From: Candidatus Saccharimonadota bacterium
GTDB taxonomy: Bacteria > Patescibacteriota > Saccharimonadia > Saccharimonadales > Saccharimonadaceae
Length of the DNA stretch: 64,000 nt
NCBI GenBank assembly: GCA_017433855.1
Contig: JAFRGM010000004.1
Location: 82,025 to 146,024 of the forward strand
Direction: 5' to 3'
Shown here: in pieces, positions 55,540-64,000 of the stretch
Position numbering within the stretch: position 1 is the stretch's first letter
Layout: every line of letters begins with the position of its first letter
Translations under genes and position numbers: made by a program
Notes under the pieces: generated by a model
The model's input: the letters and a program-made list of their open reading frames with translations, nothing else
The model's database searches: none
What the model was told of the DNA's origin: nothing

Positions 55540-55791
55540 TTAATTACCTAAAATCATGCCAAATAGCCACCTAAATAGCAAATCTAGTAGCGTAATCAAT
55601 ACTACAAATAATGCTGTATATACTAAGACGGCAAGTAACATTTTCCATGTTGCTTTGCGGCTCGGCCAGCGAACTTGTCGTATTTCTCGCCAGGAGTCAC
55701 GCAAATATCTAAAAAACGCCACAAACGGCCGGAAAAGTATAAAAACTTTTTTGCCGGACTTTTTGTCCTTTTGCTTCTTTTCTTTAGGCAT
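55540..55791 (-). CDS. secE: Preprotein translocase subunit SecE
   Basis: A protein of 83 residues with a lysine-rich N-terminus, YLRDSWREIRQVRWPSRKATWK and a single membrane segment. It is a component of the SecYEG channel. AAAGGAG precedes the ATG. The secE-nusG order is conserved in bacteria. Confidence 0.93.
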   Translation of the reverse strand: MPKEKKQKDKKSGKKVFILFRPFVAFFRYLRDSWREIRQVRWPSRKATWKMLLAVLVYTALFVVLITLLDLLFRWLFGMILGN

Positions 55792-55875
55792 TTCGCTCCT
55801 TTATTATCAAAAATAGTCTGATACCAGACTTGTCAATAGTATAACCCATTTCAAGTCAAATTTCAAGAGATTTTA

Positions 55876-57531
55876 CTAATTTTGTGGCAAAATCAATTCG
55901 CAGTATTCACGGAACATACGCGTGCCAGAAATAGTTGGCAAAAACCCAGTGAGCTGTGACTGAATAATATCAGCAAGGTCGTAATCACTCTCCCACATAC
56001 TAAGAGCGTGCTTCATCCAGGTATAAAGCGAATCTAGCTCTTCGTCAAAATTCTCACCAGTCACAGGCATATAGTATTTTGATTCTACATCAGCCACACC
56101 GCCATCGGGCGTAGAAATCAAAAAGTTCATGTTCGCCACGTCTTTCATCCATGATGTGCCGCAAGCCTCTAGCCCCACCACCGGCAGATTTAGTGCAAAA
56201 TTACTACCCACCGACAGCGCATAGGCCACTTCTTCGTCATAATCGGCAATATAGTGCACATGAGACTTAAGATAGTCATCGTTTTTTACCTTTTCCAGAA
56301 TCTCTTGCAGTTTAGCACTCATCGCCGTGTCGCCATTATGCACTCTCCCAGACAAAATGTAGTGCGCATTATATGGCTCTAAAATCTCACGCAAACGTTT
56401 GATGTCTGTAAACGGCATTTCTGGTCGCTTATAGTCTACGAAACGACGCTTAAACACAAAAATCATCTCATCATCGCCAAAATACGGCGACTCGCCATTT
56501 TGGTCTGGGCGCATAGCTAAAGTTTCATTTAAGATTCGGCGCCCCTCTGCCTTGAAATTACGAATTTCGTCGGCCGTGATTTGCTTTAACTTCTCGGCAT
56601 AATCATCAGTAAGTCGTAATTTGTCGTCCATTAGACCGAGCCCACAGTAATATTCTATTAAACTTGGTAATACCCATTTTTTCATATCTACTCCATTCGT
56701 TATGGGTTTAAAGTTTACCCTATCACCGGCAATGTCGTGATAGTTCGCAAGTCTCGCGTGTAATTTTGACACGCCATTATGCTGTCCAGTTAGCTCAATA
56801 ATTACGCTAGACAGCTTTAATTTACCATCTTCAAATTGGCTCTTTAGCCACCGCTTTACAGCCCTAGCCTTAAGGTTGGGAAAAACATATCGTTCAAATT
56901 GCTCAAAACTAAACTCCGCCTCTGCTGCCTGCACTAAAGTATGATTCGTGTACAGCGCGTGCATCCGCACATATACGATTGCCTCGTACAAATTAACACC
57001 AGAGCTAACTAAATCATCTAGTCGTGCAAGTGCGGCAAAAAATGTCGGTACTTCATTAAGTTGCATCGCATTTGGCCGTATGCCGGTCAGTTTTAGTGCT
57101 TTGTACCCACCAAAACCTAAAGCTACTTCTTGGTATAGTCTATGGTCGGAACCAGACAGCCCTTGATACAGAACTCCAAAATTTGGCTCAGTCACCGCCA
57201 AAATAATGCTAGCGCCGAGCTTTTTACCGACAACATCCAGCTTGCATACCTCGCCATTGCACTTAATATACACCGTATCTAACAATTTATAACCATAATC
57301 ATGATAGTCTACGGGAGTAGTTTCGTCGACAAGTTTACCATTAACCATTTTTTGGTGACATACCTTAGGATAAAATGGTGTAACAATTACAAACGGCACA
57401 TCCAAACTCTCTGCAATTCGCCGCGTATCAGCCGCCAAAACGCCCAAACCGCCACCACCGCGGATACCGTTCTCTTGATCGTAATATTCCAACGACCAAT
57501 AAGTGTACATTTTGGGCACCTCGTTCTTCAT
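55876..57531 (-). CDS. Alpha-glucan phosphorylase-like protein (GT35)
   Basis: A protein of 551 residues with GGLGVLAADTRR, QLNEVPTFFA, RRFVDYKRPEM and EACGTSWMKDVANMNFL, where the Lys corresponds to the PLP lysine of phosphorylases. It is shorter than GlgP (about 800) and closer to the compact glucan phosphorylases. It would release glucose 1-phosphate from glycogen or host glucan. TATAAT ends 7 bases before the ATG, so the mRNA is probably leaderless. It lies 18 bp after the acyltransferase gene. Confidence 0.82.
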   Translation of the reverse strand: MKNEVPKMYTYWSLEYYDQENGIRGGGGLGVLAADTRRIAESLDVPFVIVTPFYPKVCHQKMVNGKLVDETTPVDYHDYGYKLLDTVYIKCNGEVCKLDVVGKKLGASIILAVTEPNFGVLYQGLSGSDHRLYQEVALGFGGYKALKLTGIRPNAMQLNEVPTFFAALARLDDLVSSGVNLYEAIVYVRMHALYTNHTLVQAAEAEFSFEQFERYVFPNLKARAVKRWLKSQFEDGKLKLSSVIIELTGQHNGVSKLHARLANYHDIAGDRVNFKPITNGVDMKKWVLPSLIEYYCGLGLMDDKLRLTDDYAEKLKQITADEIRNFKAEGRRILNETLAMRPDQNGESPYFGDDEMIFVFKRRFVDYKRPEMPFTDIKRLREILEPYNAHYILSGRVHNGDTAMSAKLQEILEKVKNDDYLKSHVHYIADYDEEVAYALSVGSNFALNLPVVGLEACGTSWMKDVANMNFLISTPDGGVADVESKYYMPVTGENFDEELDSLYTWMKHALSMWESDYDLADIIQSQLTGFLPTISGTRMFREYCELILPQN

Positions 57532-57549
57532 GTTTATGATTATATCACA

Positions 57550-58503
57550 TTAAAACCAAAAATTGTGCGGAAGATTGTCTGCAATTCTTTGATGAAAATC
57601 ATAATCAAAGTCCGGCAGCTTGCTGACACCCTTTTTGTAGTATTTTTTACGCACCTCATCGGCCGTAAAAATCTGACCTGGAATTAGCTTGTATGGCTTA
57701 AAAAAGTTCAATTTCCTACCATAATTATCTGGCGGCACAATCGACATTGGCATAAAATCACAGTTTACATCTTTGTCTTTCAATAAGTCCAACGCCAGCA
57801 CAGACATAGTAGGGATGATTGGTTCAGTTCTATCATAAACTTCTTTGCTTTTGAAGACCGTTGCCTGCCGCCCTGCGCTCGGCGCCACAAAAATCACCCC
57901 GCCGTCCTTCATAGTCTGGCGACAAAGCTCCATATACAAATCCTTAAAACCGTGCTTCAGTTTTGAACCAGCCTCAAACTCAGGCGTACCTTTGCGTAGC
58001 TCCAGTTTCAGCCAAGTAGAAGGCGTAATCATTGGTGTAATAATAATACCAAGACTTAGAATTCGGTCATAATCCTTGGCAATGGATTCATACCATGGCA
58101 GATTAACTGGAAACAGCATCGGCTTATCGCCCATTACGTCCATCTTCATCATTAAAATTCGCGCAATTTCACCGAGCGACGGGTGGTTAAAACCCACCAC
58201 CAAGCCCTTGTCGGAATCTTTTGGAAACCCCTCATATTCGCCAGGAGTTATAACGGATAACCTTTTTATAAGTTTGGCCCGAGCATTTTTAATATGTTCG
58301 GCTGAATTGTTTTTAGGTCCAGTCGTGCCAAGCACGTAGTCAATAGCCGCATTGCACGCCGCACCCACCGGCAGCATTTCGCGCAGTAAATTGTCTTTAT
58401 GAAAAGTTTTCAGTAGTGAATAATTTTCGTGATTTATTTTATCGACAATTTCCGCAGGCGTTAAAGTTTGCAATTGTGCTGGAGAAAATAATTTCTTGCT
58501 CAT
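57550..58503 (-). CDS. PlsC-like acyltransferase
   Basis: A protein of 317 residues. A GFNHPSLGE motif resembles the NHxxxxD/E acyltransferase active site, and FVAPSAGRQ sits where the PEG motif is expected. It probably acylates glycerol phosphate or a related lipid, fitting the acyl-CoA ligase and the CdsA-PgsA set. TATAAT ends 6 bases before the ATG, so the mRNA is probably leaderless. Confidence 0.65.
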   Translation of the reverse strand: MSKKLFSPAQLQTLTPAEIVDKINHENYSLLKTFHKDNLLREMLPVGAACNAAIDYVLGTTGPKNNSAEHIKNARAKLIKRLSVITPGEYEGFPKDSDKGLVVGFNHPSLGEIARILMMKMDVMGDKPMLFPVNLPWYESIAKDYDRILSLGIIITPMITPSTWLKLELRKGTPEFEAGSKLKHGFKDLYMELCRQTMKDGGVIFVAPSAGRQATVFKSKEVYDRTEPIIPTMSVLALDLLKDKDVNCDFMPMSIVPPDNYGRKLNFFKPYKLIPGQIFTADEVRKKYYKKGVSKLPDFDYDFHQRIADNLPHNFWF

Positions 58504-58524
58504 AATTTCATTATAACATAAAAA

Positions 58525-58554
58525 TAACCCCCGGGTCGAAAAGCCCGAGGGTTA
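58525..58554 (-). terminator. Terminator with no obvious gene
   Basis: TAACCC, CGGGT, loop, GCCCG, GGGTTA stem-loop followed by TATTTTTAT on the lower strand. The stretch to its right (58555-58690) is richer in G/C and holds only a short frame ending FFLHHLF. It may be the tail of a lost gene or encode a peptide of about 30 residues; I cannot choose. Confidence 0.6.
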
Positions 58555-58697
58555 AGAGGTTTAGAAAAGGTGATGCAGGAAGAACGTCAAGGACGTAGCC
58601 GTAGAAACCACTGCCATGATTTTGATGCAGAAATTGAAAACATAATCCCAATCGTCCACAGACCTGTTAGCAAAATCAAGGCAAAAGCATTTCTCTA

Positions 58698-58725
58698 TTG
58701 ATTTTTTCCAAAAGTTTGATATAAT
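58698..58725 (+). promoter_or_regulatory. tRNA-Gln promoter
   Basis: TTGATT, 16 bp, TATAAT; the predicted start lies about 7 bases before the tRNA. Confidence 0.65.
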
Positions 58726-58738
58726 AATAGTACACCGA

Positions 58739-58813
58739 TGGGGATTCGCCAAGTGGTAAGGCAGTGGGTTCTGGTCCCACCATTCGGGGGTTCGAATCCC
58801 TCATCCCCAGCCA
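58739..58813 (+). tRNA. tRNA-Gln (anticodon CUG), CCA encoded
   Basis: Acceptor stem TGGGGAT/ATCCCCA, anticodon arm GTGGG-TTCTGGT-CCCAC giving CUG, T-arm GGGGGTTCGAATCCC and an encoded CCA. It reads CAG. A terminator follows at 58828-58846. Confidence 0.95.
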
Positions 58814-58827
58814 GGAATGTAAAAAAT

Positions 58828-58846
58828 GACCCGAAGGGTCGTTTTT
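58828..58846 (+). terminator. tRNA-Gln terminator
   Basis: GACCC-GAA-GGGTC hairpin followed by GTTTTTT. An exact second copy is at 58954-58973. Confidence 0.85.
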
Positions 58847-58886
58847 TAGATTCCTCGTTAGAGGAATCAGGGATTAGAGCCCCCAG

Positions 58887-58979
58887 GCGGGTTCGCATCC
58901 CACACGAAGTGTGGGATTCTACATCCCTCATCCCCAGCCAGGAATGTAAAAATGACCCGAAGGGTCGTTTTTTTGATTC
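58887..58979 (+). repeat. Duplicated 3' end of tRNA-Gln with terminator
   Basis: 58923-58979 repeats 58796-58853 (end of the T arm, acceptor, CCA and terminator) almost exactly. The T-arm part of the copy (GCGGGTTCGCATCCC, from 58887) is interrupted by a hairpin (TCCCACACGAAGTGTGGGA). It is not a functional tRNA because the 5' half is absent. Confidence 0.85.
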
Positions 58980-59041
58980 TGATATTGTTTTTAGCCCGAG
59001 TATGTTATAATGGGGTTATGTTTGGAGGCAATTCATAGCAA

Positions 59042-60004
59042 ATGACGGCGGCGGCAAGTTTGAGACAAACTAGAATGACGATACTTTTGTCACTCAACGC
59101 GGCGGCAGTGATGATTGCCGGTGTGCTTATTGCTGGGGCAATTCTTCTCAATGGCGGGATGGACTTTAGGGTAGTATCCGAACGCACCGACGATAACGGT
59201 GGCGCAGTGGAAGCGCCAGAGCTTATTGATGCGGAAAGCAACTCAGAAACTGCGCTCACTGACGAGCAAAAAACCTATGTTACTTCGGTACATGTAGTGA
59301 ATGGTACATCCTCAGCACCAGTGCCAAGTGGTGAGCTTTGGGCAGAGGATTCAATTTCAATTTACGAATCAGCCAACTACGATATCTGTGTCGGCGGCGA
59401 ACTCTCTGGGCTAGGTGAAATGTATTGGCAAACCAGCAATACGGAAGTAATCTCGGGTTTCTTCTCTGGTGCAAGAACATGGCTTGGATATTCCAATGAT
59501 ACCTGTAGATTCCCAATGATTGTGGGCACTGGCACCACAACTATTACTGCCGGTACCTATGATGGCACACGTCGTGACTCTATAGAAGTAACAGTTGTAG
59601 AGATACCAAAAATCAAATGGGAATACGAGGTGCTGTCACTGGTTAACCAAGAGCGTGTGCGCAACGGGCTCGATAAACTTAGTTGGGGTGAAACCTGTAC
59701 CAATGCCGCAGAAGTGCGTGCAGAGGAGCTAGTTACATTATATTCACACACAAGGCCAGATGGCTCATCATGGGAAACAGCTTGCGATCCACCAGACACC
59801 AACCGCACTTACATTGAGGGCGAGAACTTAGTCGTGGGCAATTCTGCAGTTTCACCAGAAACCACAGTGGCAGCCTGGATGAATTCAGAAAAGCACCGCG
59901 AAAACATCTTAAATCCGAATTTCACGAAGCTCGCGGTAGGATTTTATTTTGACCCCAGTTCGACATATAAGACACATTGGTCACAGTATTTCTCGAACTT
60001 CTAG
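59042..60004 (+). CDS. Secreted CAP/SCP-domain protein
   Basis: A protein of 320 residues: a membrane or signal segment (about 13-37), a beta-rich middle with one cysteine pair (about 115-155), and a C-terminal CAP domain (about 195-320) with VLSLVNQERVRNGLDKL, SHTRPDGSSW, GENLV and EKHRENILNP. Putative CAP residues His, Glu and His are kept. CAP proteins are extracellular and bind lipids or act on partners; a host-facing role is inferred. GGAGG lies 13 bases before the ATG, after TGTTATAAT. Confidence 0.82.
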   Translation: MTAAASLRQTRMTILLSLNAAAVMIAGVLIAGAILLNGGMDFRVVSERTDDNGGAVEAPELIDAESNSETALTDEQKTYVTSVHVVNGTSSAPVPSGELWAEDSISIYESANYDICVGGELSGLGEMYWQTSNTEVISGFFSGARTWLGYSNDTCRFPMIVGTGTTTITAGTYDGTRRDSIEVTVVEIPKIKWEYEVLSLVNQERVRNGLDKLSWGETCTNAAEVRAEELVTLYSHTRPDGSSWETACDPPDTNRTYIEGENLVVGNSAVSPETTVAAWMNSEKHRENILNPNFTKLAVGFYFDPSSTYKTHWSQYFSNF

Positions 60005-60051
60005 TGGTGGTTCTTTATGTATGATATAATTAATATAACAAAGGAGGTTTT

Positions 60052-61413
60052 GTGCAATTAACTACGTTATTACTAGTCGTCGTGGCGATACTTACTGCAC
60101 TTTCTGGTATTGCGGTTTTCTCCGGTGCGCATAAGGGCGACCGCGTGCAGGCATTCTTGTTCTTCTTCACCACCTTAGCCGCACTGGTATGGGCAGTGGG
60201 GATTGGTATCTTTCTGTCATTACCAGTAGATGCAGGGGCAGAGATTACACAAGTCTCAATTTACATGATTTATATCGGGGCGCCAGTAATGAGCTGGGGG
60301 CTTATGGCCTACACCTGCCACAAATATCTCCCTGGCAAAATTGGCATGGGAATACTCGGCATCATTTGTTTAACCCTTGTCGCAATCATCCTTATAAACC
60401 CAGATGTATTATACAGTAGTTACGAATTAAACAATATCTCTGGTAACATTGTACATGTTAAGCAAGACGCCTTCTATATTATATATGGCATCTATCACTT
60501 TATTGCCGTGGGGCTATACATGACTGGCCTGTGGTACGCGGCGCACACAGCCAAATCCATCCTAGTAAAAAAAGCACACCTCATGGTGCTAATTGGATTC
60601 ACCATTACAGGTGTCTTAGCTCTGGTCTTTGATTTTATCTTGCCATATTTTGGTAAATACGACACCATCTGGGTTGGGGTGTTCGCAATGAGCATAGCAT
60701 GGATATTCCACTACTACGCAATTTTACGATACAGATTACTAGACCTGTCTAGCCCATGGCTCAAGGGTTTCTCGCACATAATTGTAATGTCGCTTGCGGC
60801 TATTATGTATCTAGTAATATTCTTTATCATTTTTGCAGCGCTCTTCAAAGTGCCAGCCCCGTCAACGCAGGTTATCGTACTAAATATATTAATGATTATA
60901 GCAGTGATGCTACTCTTTCCTGCGCTTAACGAACTCAGTACGTTTATTGGCTCACTATCATCTACGGACGAAGTGGACGTAGCGTATATTGTAAAAAAAC
61001 TAACAGGGCTAGTAGGCTATGACGTAAACCTTAACGAGATTGCATCATTCCTAGCAGATCATATGCATTTTCAATATGTGGGTTTCGTGGAGAACGACGA
61101 AATATACGGCTCCAAAAATATCAAGTTCTCACCAGAAGTAATTGCCGAAATTGAAAAACTCAGAAAAAGCAATGGTGGAATCTGGCTCGAACCTAACGAA
61201 CAACTAGCTACCGCGCTTAAAAAAGCAGAAATTGCCGGTGTGGCGGAGCTTCGCGATAGCAAAGGTCGCGTAGTGGGGCAGGTACTAATCGGTAAATCTA
61301 CCGGACATGTCAATTTCAGCGACCGAGATTTGGTGCCAGTAGAAATCATCATGCAGGTTTTGCCAGCTATTATGCATCCAGGCAACCACAGAATCAAAAA
61401 ACATTTATTATAG
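60052..61413 (+). CDS. 7TM sensor-like protein without kinase domain
   Basis: A protein of 453 residues with seven or eight membrane helices (about 1-290), similar to the N-terminal 7TM region of some histidine kinases. A soluble GAF-like region follows (about 330-453; MHFQYVGFVEND, VVGQVLIG). No H-box or ATPase motifs are present, so it cannot phosphorylate by itself. The start codon is GTG at 60052 after AAGGAGG. It lies 47 bp downstream of the CAP gene and may be co-expressed. Confidence 0.72.
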   Translation: MQLTTLLLVVVAILTALSGIAVFSGAHKGDRVQAFLFFFTTLAALVWAVGIGIFLSLPVDAGAEITQVSIYMIYIGAPVMSWGLMAYTCHKYLPGKIGMGILGIICLTLVAIILINPDVLYSSYELNNISGNIVHVKQDAFYIIYGIYHFIAVGLYMTGLWYAAHTAKSILVKKAHLMVLIGFTITGVLALVFDFILPYFGKYDTIWVGVFAMSIAWIFHYYAILRYRLLDLSSPWLKGFSHIIVMSLAAIMYLVIFFIIFAALFKVPAPSTQVIVLNILMIIAVMLLFPALNELSTFIGSLSSTDEVDVAYIVKKLTGLVGYDVNLNEIASFLADHMHFQYVGFVENDEIYGSKNIKFSPEVIAEIEKLRKSNGGIWLEPNEQLATALKKAEIAGVAELRDSKGRVVGQVLIGKSTGHVNFSDRDLVPVEIIMQVLPAIMHPGNHRIKKHLL

Positions 61414-61419
61414 CCAAAG

Positions 61420-61447
61420 AAAACCCCGGACTTTAGTCCGGGGTTTT
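61420..61447. terminator. Bidirectional terminator
   Basis: AAAACCCCGGAC/GTCCGGGGTTTT stem with a short loop between convergent genes. Confidence 0.9.
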
Positions 61448-61465
61448 GTAGGAGGATAAGGATGT

Positions 61466-62566
61466 TCAAGCGAATTTGAATTTCTGCAGTGTGAGGCGAA
61501 CGCTAGTAACGCCCCACGGCTCAATCAAGGTGGGTTCGACGCCCACAATGTCCATATAGAACATGTGGCCAAGCGTTTTATTGACGGCGGCCAGTGTTTT
61601 TCTGGCTGAGGCAATAGCATCGTCGACACTGTTGAAAATTACCATCGGTTTTGCGGGGTTGTAGGGCCAGTTCTGAGTCTTGATAACACGGCGCATAGAC
61701 TCCGTCCAAAGCAGGCAGTCATATTTCATATAGCCATTAGACTTCAGGAGCGCCGTTGCCGCCAGAATGGCGCCGGTCAGCTGATGTTCGTTTTCCTCAT
61801 CAAGATACATCGAGACGCCGTGCATCCAGACGAGGTCCTGAGTATTGAGTAGCTCATGATGCTTGGGTGCGTTGGCGAGCGATTCGTGAATATAGTTCAC
61901 GTTGCTAGGCGTGTCAAACAGCTCATCCAGAGGACTGACCGGGCCATCGTCGAAAACAGTGAGTTTTTCAATGGTATGCATTAGACCATACAGGCGTTCC
62001 GGTACATTTCCGCCACCAAAAGAAGTAACGTTTTTGCAATAATGATGATGCGCAAACTGTACGATACTGCGAGCCTTTATCCGCTCATTGATATTCATGC
62101 CCTCGAAGTACGACATTTGAAACCAAATGTCGTCTTCCGGAACCTTGCGGAATATCCCGCGCAAATCCTTACCGTAGTTGTGCAGATAGCCCATCACTTC
62201 TGCGATGCGCCGATCCCAAACGGCAAAATAAAACTGGAGCATAAAGTCGCTGCTCGGAACGTCAAAATATTCGAAATTCTCAAGCAGGCCGGGGTCCTCA
62301 AGGTGGTCGGAGACCTCTTTCATGCGCTTTGCGATTGCTTCCTCGGTAAAATCGCCACGAGTCCTTAAAGCCTCCTCGACCCGAGTCAACATTTTGTGCT
62401 TCCGAACCTCGCCAGCTTTAGTGGCGGAGATGCCGAGAAGCTCACCATTGGCATATGCGGTAGAAACATTGGCTTGATTAATGGCCCACTCCTCTAGAAA
62501 CTCGACCGGAAGATGGCCGTAGTCTCTGGAAGTAGCACCACGCCCAACTCTCCAGGCATTACTCAT
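61466..62566 (-). CDS. Hypothetical protein, atypical composition
   Basis: A soluble protein of 366 residues that I do not recognise. Visible traits are a basic N-terminus (NAWRVGRGATSRDYG), a His-rich QFAHHHYCKN segment near residue 170, and mixed helices. There is no signal peptide or membrane segment. The start at 62566 follows AGGAGG; promoter TTGTGT-N17-TACAAT is at 62626-62654, giving a leader of about 55 nt. Codon use is G/C-rich and the stop is TGA. It forms a self-contained unit between terminators, like the genes at 27743 and 32496. Confidence 0.75.
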   Translation of the reverse strand: MSNAWRVGRGATSRDYGHLPVEFLEEWAINQANVSTAYANGELLGISATKAGEVRKHKMLTRVEEALRTRGDFTEEAIAKRMKEVSDHLEDPGLLENFEYFDVPSSDFMLQFYFAVWDRRIAEVMGYLHNYGKDLRGIFRKVPEDDIWFQMSYFEGMNINERIKARSIVQFAHHHYCKNVTSFGGGNVPERLYGLMHTIEKLTVFDDGPVSPLDELFDTPSNVNYIHESLANAPKHHELLNTQDLVWMHGVSMYLDEENEHQLTGAILAATALLKSNGYMKYDCLLWTESMRRVIKTQNWPYNPAKPMVIFNSVDDAIASARKTLAAVNKTLGHMFYMDIVGVEPTLIEPWGVTSVRLTLQKFKFA

Positions 62567-62625
62567 AATAATTCCTCCTATTCTAAAAATGCTTAGGCTT
62601 GTCCACCCATAATCCTACGTATCAT

Positions 62626-62654
62626 ATTGTAGCACAGCTACCACCTTTACACAA
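62626..62654 (-). promoter_or_regulatory. Promoter of the orphan gene 61466-62566
   Basis: TTGTGT, 17 bp, TACAAT with TGTGC before the -10 on the lower strand. Confidence 0.65.
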
Positions 62655-62683
62655 GGCTAGAGCCGAAACCCGCCCTTTAGTCC

Positions 62684-64000
62684 CTACTCGCTTCTTAGCG
62701 CTTCCACTGGGTCCTTCTTGGCAGCAGCCCGAGCAGGAATTAGCCCGCCAAGTAGTGTGAGCATCACCGAAATTACAATCAGAATCATTGCTGATACTGG
62801 CGCAAGTTGTGCATACAGTTCTACATCACCAATAAACGCGTGCAGCACCACATTGATTACAGGAATCAACAAATACGAAATCACAATTCCAAACACTCCG
62901 GACAGTAGCCCTACGATAAATGTCTCAGCGTTAAAAATTGACGAAATGTTATGTTTGCTGGCACCAATCGCCCTCAGGATGCCGATTTCTTTCGTGCGTT
63001 CATATACCGAAATGTAAGTGATTATTCCAATCATAATTGATGACACCACAAGCGAAATTGATACAAACGCAATTAAGACATACGAAACCGCATCAACTAT
63101 TACCTTTACACTGTTCATCAGCAGCCCGGTAGTATCGGTGTATTCAATCACCCTATCATTCTGACCAAACTCACGCATTAAATCATTATATCTATCAATA
63201 AAACTCATAAAATCCGTCTTGCCGTCAAACGAGGTAAAGTAAAACGATAGCTGTGTCGGCTCAGCTAAATCTTGATAGCCTAATTTTATGAGATTGGTAG
63301 CGTATGTCGATTCGGTTTCGGTAAACATAGCAGTCACAATCCTTGTTAACTCGTCTTGTGAAAAGTTCAGTGTAAAAGCACCGAGCAGCGCATTCGGATC
63401 AATGCCAAAACCTGTCGCAAATGTCTCCGTCAGATAGTTAGTAAGTTCCCCTACTTTTGTCAAAATCTCTTTCTGCATCACGAACTTGGTAGAAGCCTCA
63501 GCAAGCATCTTCATGCTGCCAACCACCGGTGCAGTTTCCGCAAAATCTTCATAGCTCATCCCTCCAGCATTTGCTAGCACGTAGCCATCCAGTAGTGCCA
63601 AGTAGGTTGTTCTCAAATTGTCTGCCGGTATCAAATAGCTTTCCGCTAAACCATCAAAATCCTGCGTCGATAGATATTCACTCACTACCGCTTGACGCTT
63701 TTCGGTATCGGTCATTAGTTCCGGCAAAGTCACCTCGCCAGCTACAACTTTCTCTTGTATGTAGTCCTCTACCCCAGCCGCCAGCTCACTTAGCTTCGTG
63801 AAATAGGCAGCCTCCGCCGGCGCAATATCAGTAGTAATCTCACCGGAAATCTCCGCCATATACTCTGCCGTTTTCTGCGAGACAGCATTTTGGTCGATAT
63901 TCACCTTAATTGCCGCACCGAGCTTGCCCGAGTCTACTTTTACCAAATCTTCAAAAGTCAAGTTAAGATTGTTCCCCTTCTCTCCAAACTTTGTATCAGA
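62684..64000 (-). CDS. ABC transporter permease, FtsX/MacB type, 5' end outside window
   Basis: The frame is open to the right edge, so the N-terminus is missing. About 439 residues remain: a large extracellular region (to about residue 290), then three membrane helices with SVYERTKEIGILRAIGASKHNI and the ending GGLIPARAAAKKDPVEALRSE, the hallmark of FtsX-like permeases. It would work with an ATPase encoded upstream, outside the window, in peptide or lipoprotein export or cell-wall hydrolase control. Confidence 0.88.
   Translation of the reverse strand, partial: SDTKFGEKGNNLNLTFEDLVKVDSGKLGAAIKVNIDQNAVSQKTAEYMAEISGEITTDIAPAEAAYFTKLSELAAGVEDYIQEKVVAGEVTLPELMTDTEKRQAVVSEYLSTQDFDGLAESYLIPADNLRTTYLALLDGYVLANAGGMSYEDFAETAPVVGSMKMLAEASTKFVMQKEILTKVGELTNYLTETFATGFGIDPNALLGAFTLNFSQDELTRIVTAMFTETESTYATNLIKLGYQDLAEPTQLSFYFTSFDGKTDFMSFIDRYNDLMREFGQNDRVIEYTDTTGLLMNSVKVIVDAVSYVLIAFVSISLVVSSIMIGIITYISVYERTKEIGILRAIGASKHNISSIFNAETFIVGLLSGVFGIVISYLLIPVINVVLHAFIGDVELYAQLAPVSAMILIVISVMLTLLGGLIPARAAAKKDPVEALRSE

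Noticed and set aside
58561-58752. A 63-residue leftward gene overlapping tRNA-Gln
   Set aside because: Its N-terminal part is the antisense of the tRNA and its promoter. Only the last 30 codons could be real and no start signal supports them.

Overview
The window looks like a chromosomal segment of a Patescibacterium (CPR), most likely Candidatus Saccharibacteria (TM7). This is an inference from gene content and style: a compact layout with 1-34 bp overlaps, a moderate-GC chromosome, a FISUMP-type surface protein, a DnaX and a RecR that lack their usual zinc fingers, scavenging-type lipid genes, and many secreted or wall-directed proteins. No search was run. TGA works as a stop codon here (for example in the ATGA overlap of typA/tatD), so the standard bacterial code applies, with one striking exception in cysS.

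Layout. 1-9.2 kb: the 3' end of mnmA, a frameshifted DUF1846 gene, tatD-typA, a dCMP deaminase, a secreted cutinase-like/VWA fusion, and the divergent pair ung / tdk-tmk. 9.3-17.1 kb: a heterodimeric ABC exporter, a double D,D-carboxypeptidase fusion and two membrane proteins. 17.1-19.7 kb: queH and a surface protein whose C-terminus looks like a diversity-generating-retroelement variable region, behind a structured leader. 19.7-23.5 kb: a sugar-phosphate operon (gap-rpiB-rpe-pfkB-LOG). 23.6-27.7 kb: rpsL-rpsG, tig and an FAD oxidase. 27.7-34.7 kb: accessory genes, tRNA-Leu, rsmD, recG, trmD, a small RNA and obgE. 34.8-44.6 kb: queA-tgt, a TGA-interrupted cysS, nrnA, the complete phosphatidylglycerol set cdsA-yqeG-pgsA, an acyl-CoA ligase, recR and ybaB. 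44.6-51.7 kb: a GT-C glycosyltransferase, dnaB, dnaX, a membrane thioredoxin and a cysteine desulfurase. 51.7-58.5 kb: rplL/rplJ with an L10 leader, rplA/rplK, nusG, secE, a glucan phosphorylase and an acyltransferase. 58.5-64 kb: tRNA-Gln with a duplicated tail, a CAP-domain protein, a 7TM sensor-like protein, an orphan gene and a cut-off FtsX-type permease.

The strongest unexplained signal is a family of about 100-125 bp palindromic, internally structured elements inserted in frame inside housekeeping genes. They lie in mnmA (41-164), trmD (32015-32115) and dnaX (47741-47853), with a relative after rpsG (23602-23709) and less similar palindromic insertions in obgE and tgt. The copies share a core with compensatory base changes but differ in their long outer stems. 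This resembles the logic of Rickettsia palindromic elements, in an unrelated lineage.

A second genome-wide pattern is leaderless transcription. About twenty genes that start transcription units have a TATAAT-like box ending 6-8 bases before the start codon and no Shine-Dalgarno, while operon-internal genes use AGGAG. Three genes (27743-28192, 32496-32990, 61466-62566) differ: each has a different base composition, its own promoter, a normal ribosome-binding site and its own terminator, like phage morons.

Functionally the segment joins core information processing (S7, S12, L1, L7/L12, L10, L11, NusG, SecE, DnaB, DnaX, RecG, RecR) with tRNA modification (MnmA, TrmD, QueA, Tgt, QueH), lipid building from imported fatty acids, and secreted factors that could act on an actinobacterial host surface.
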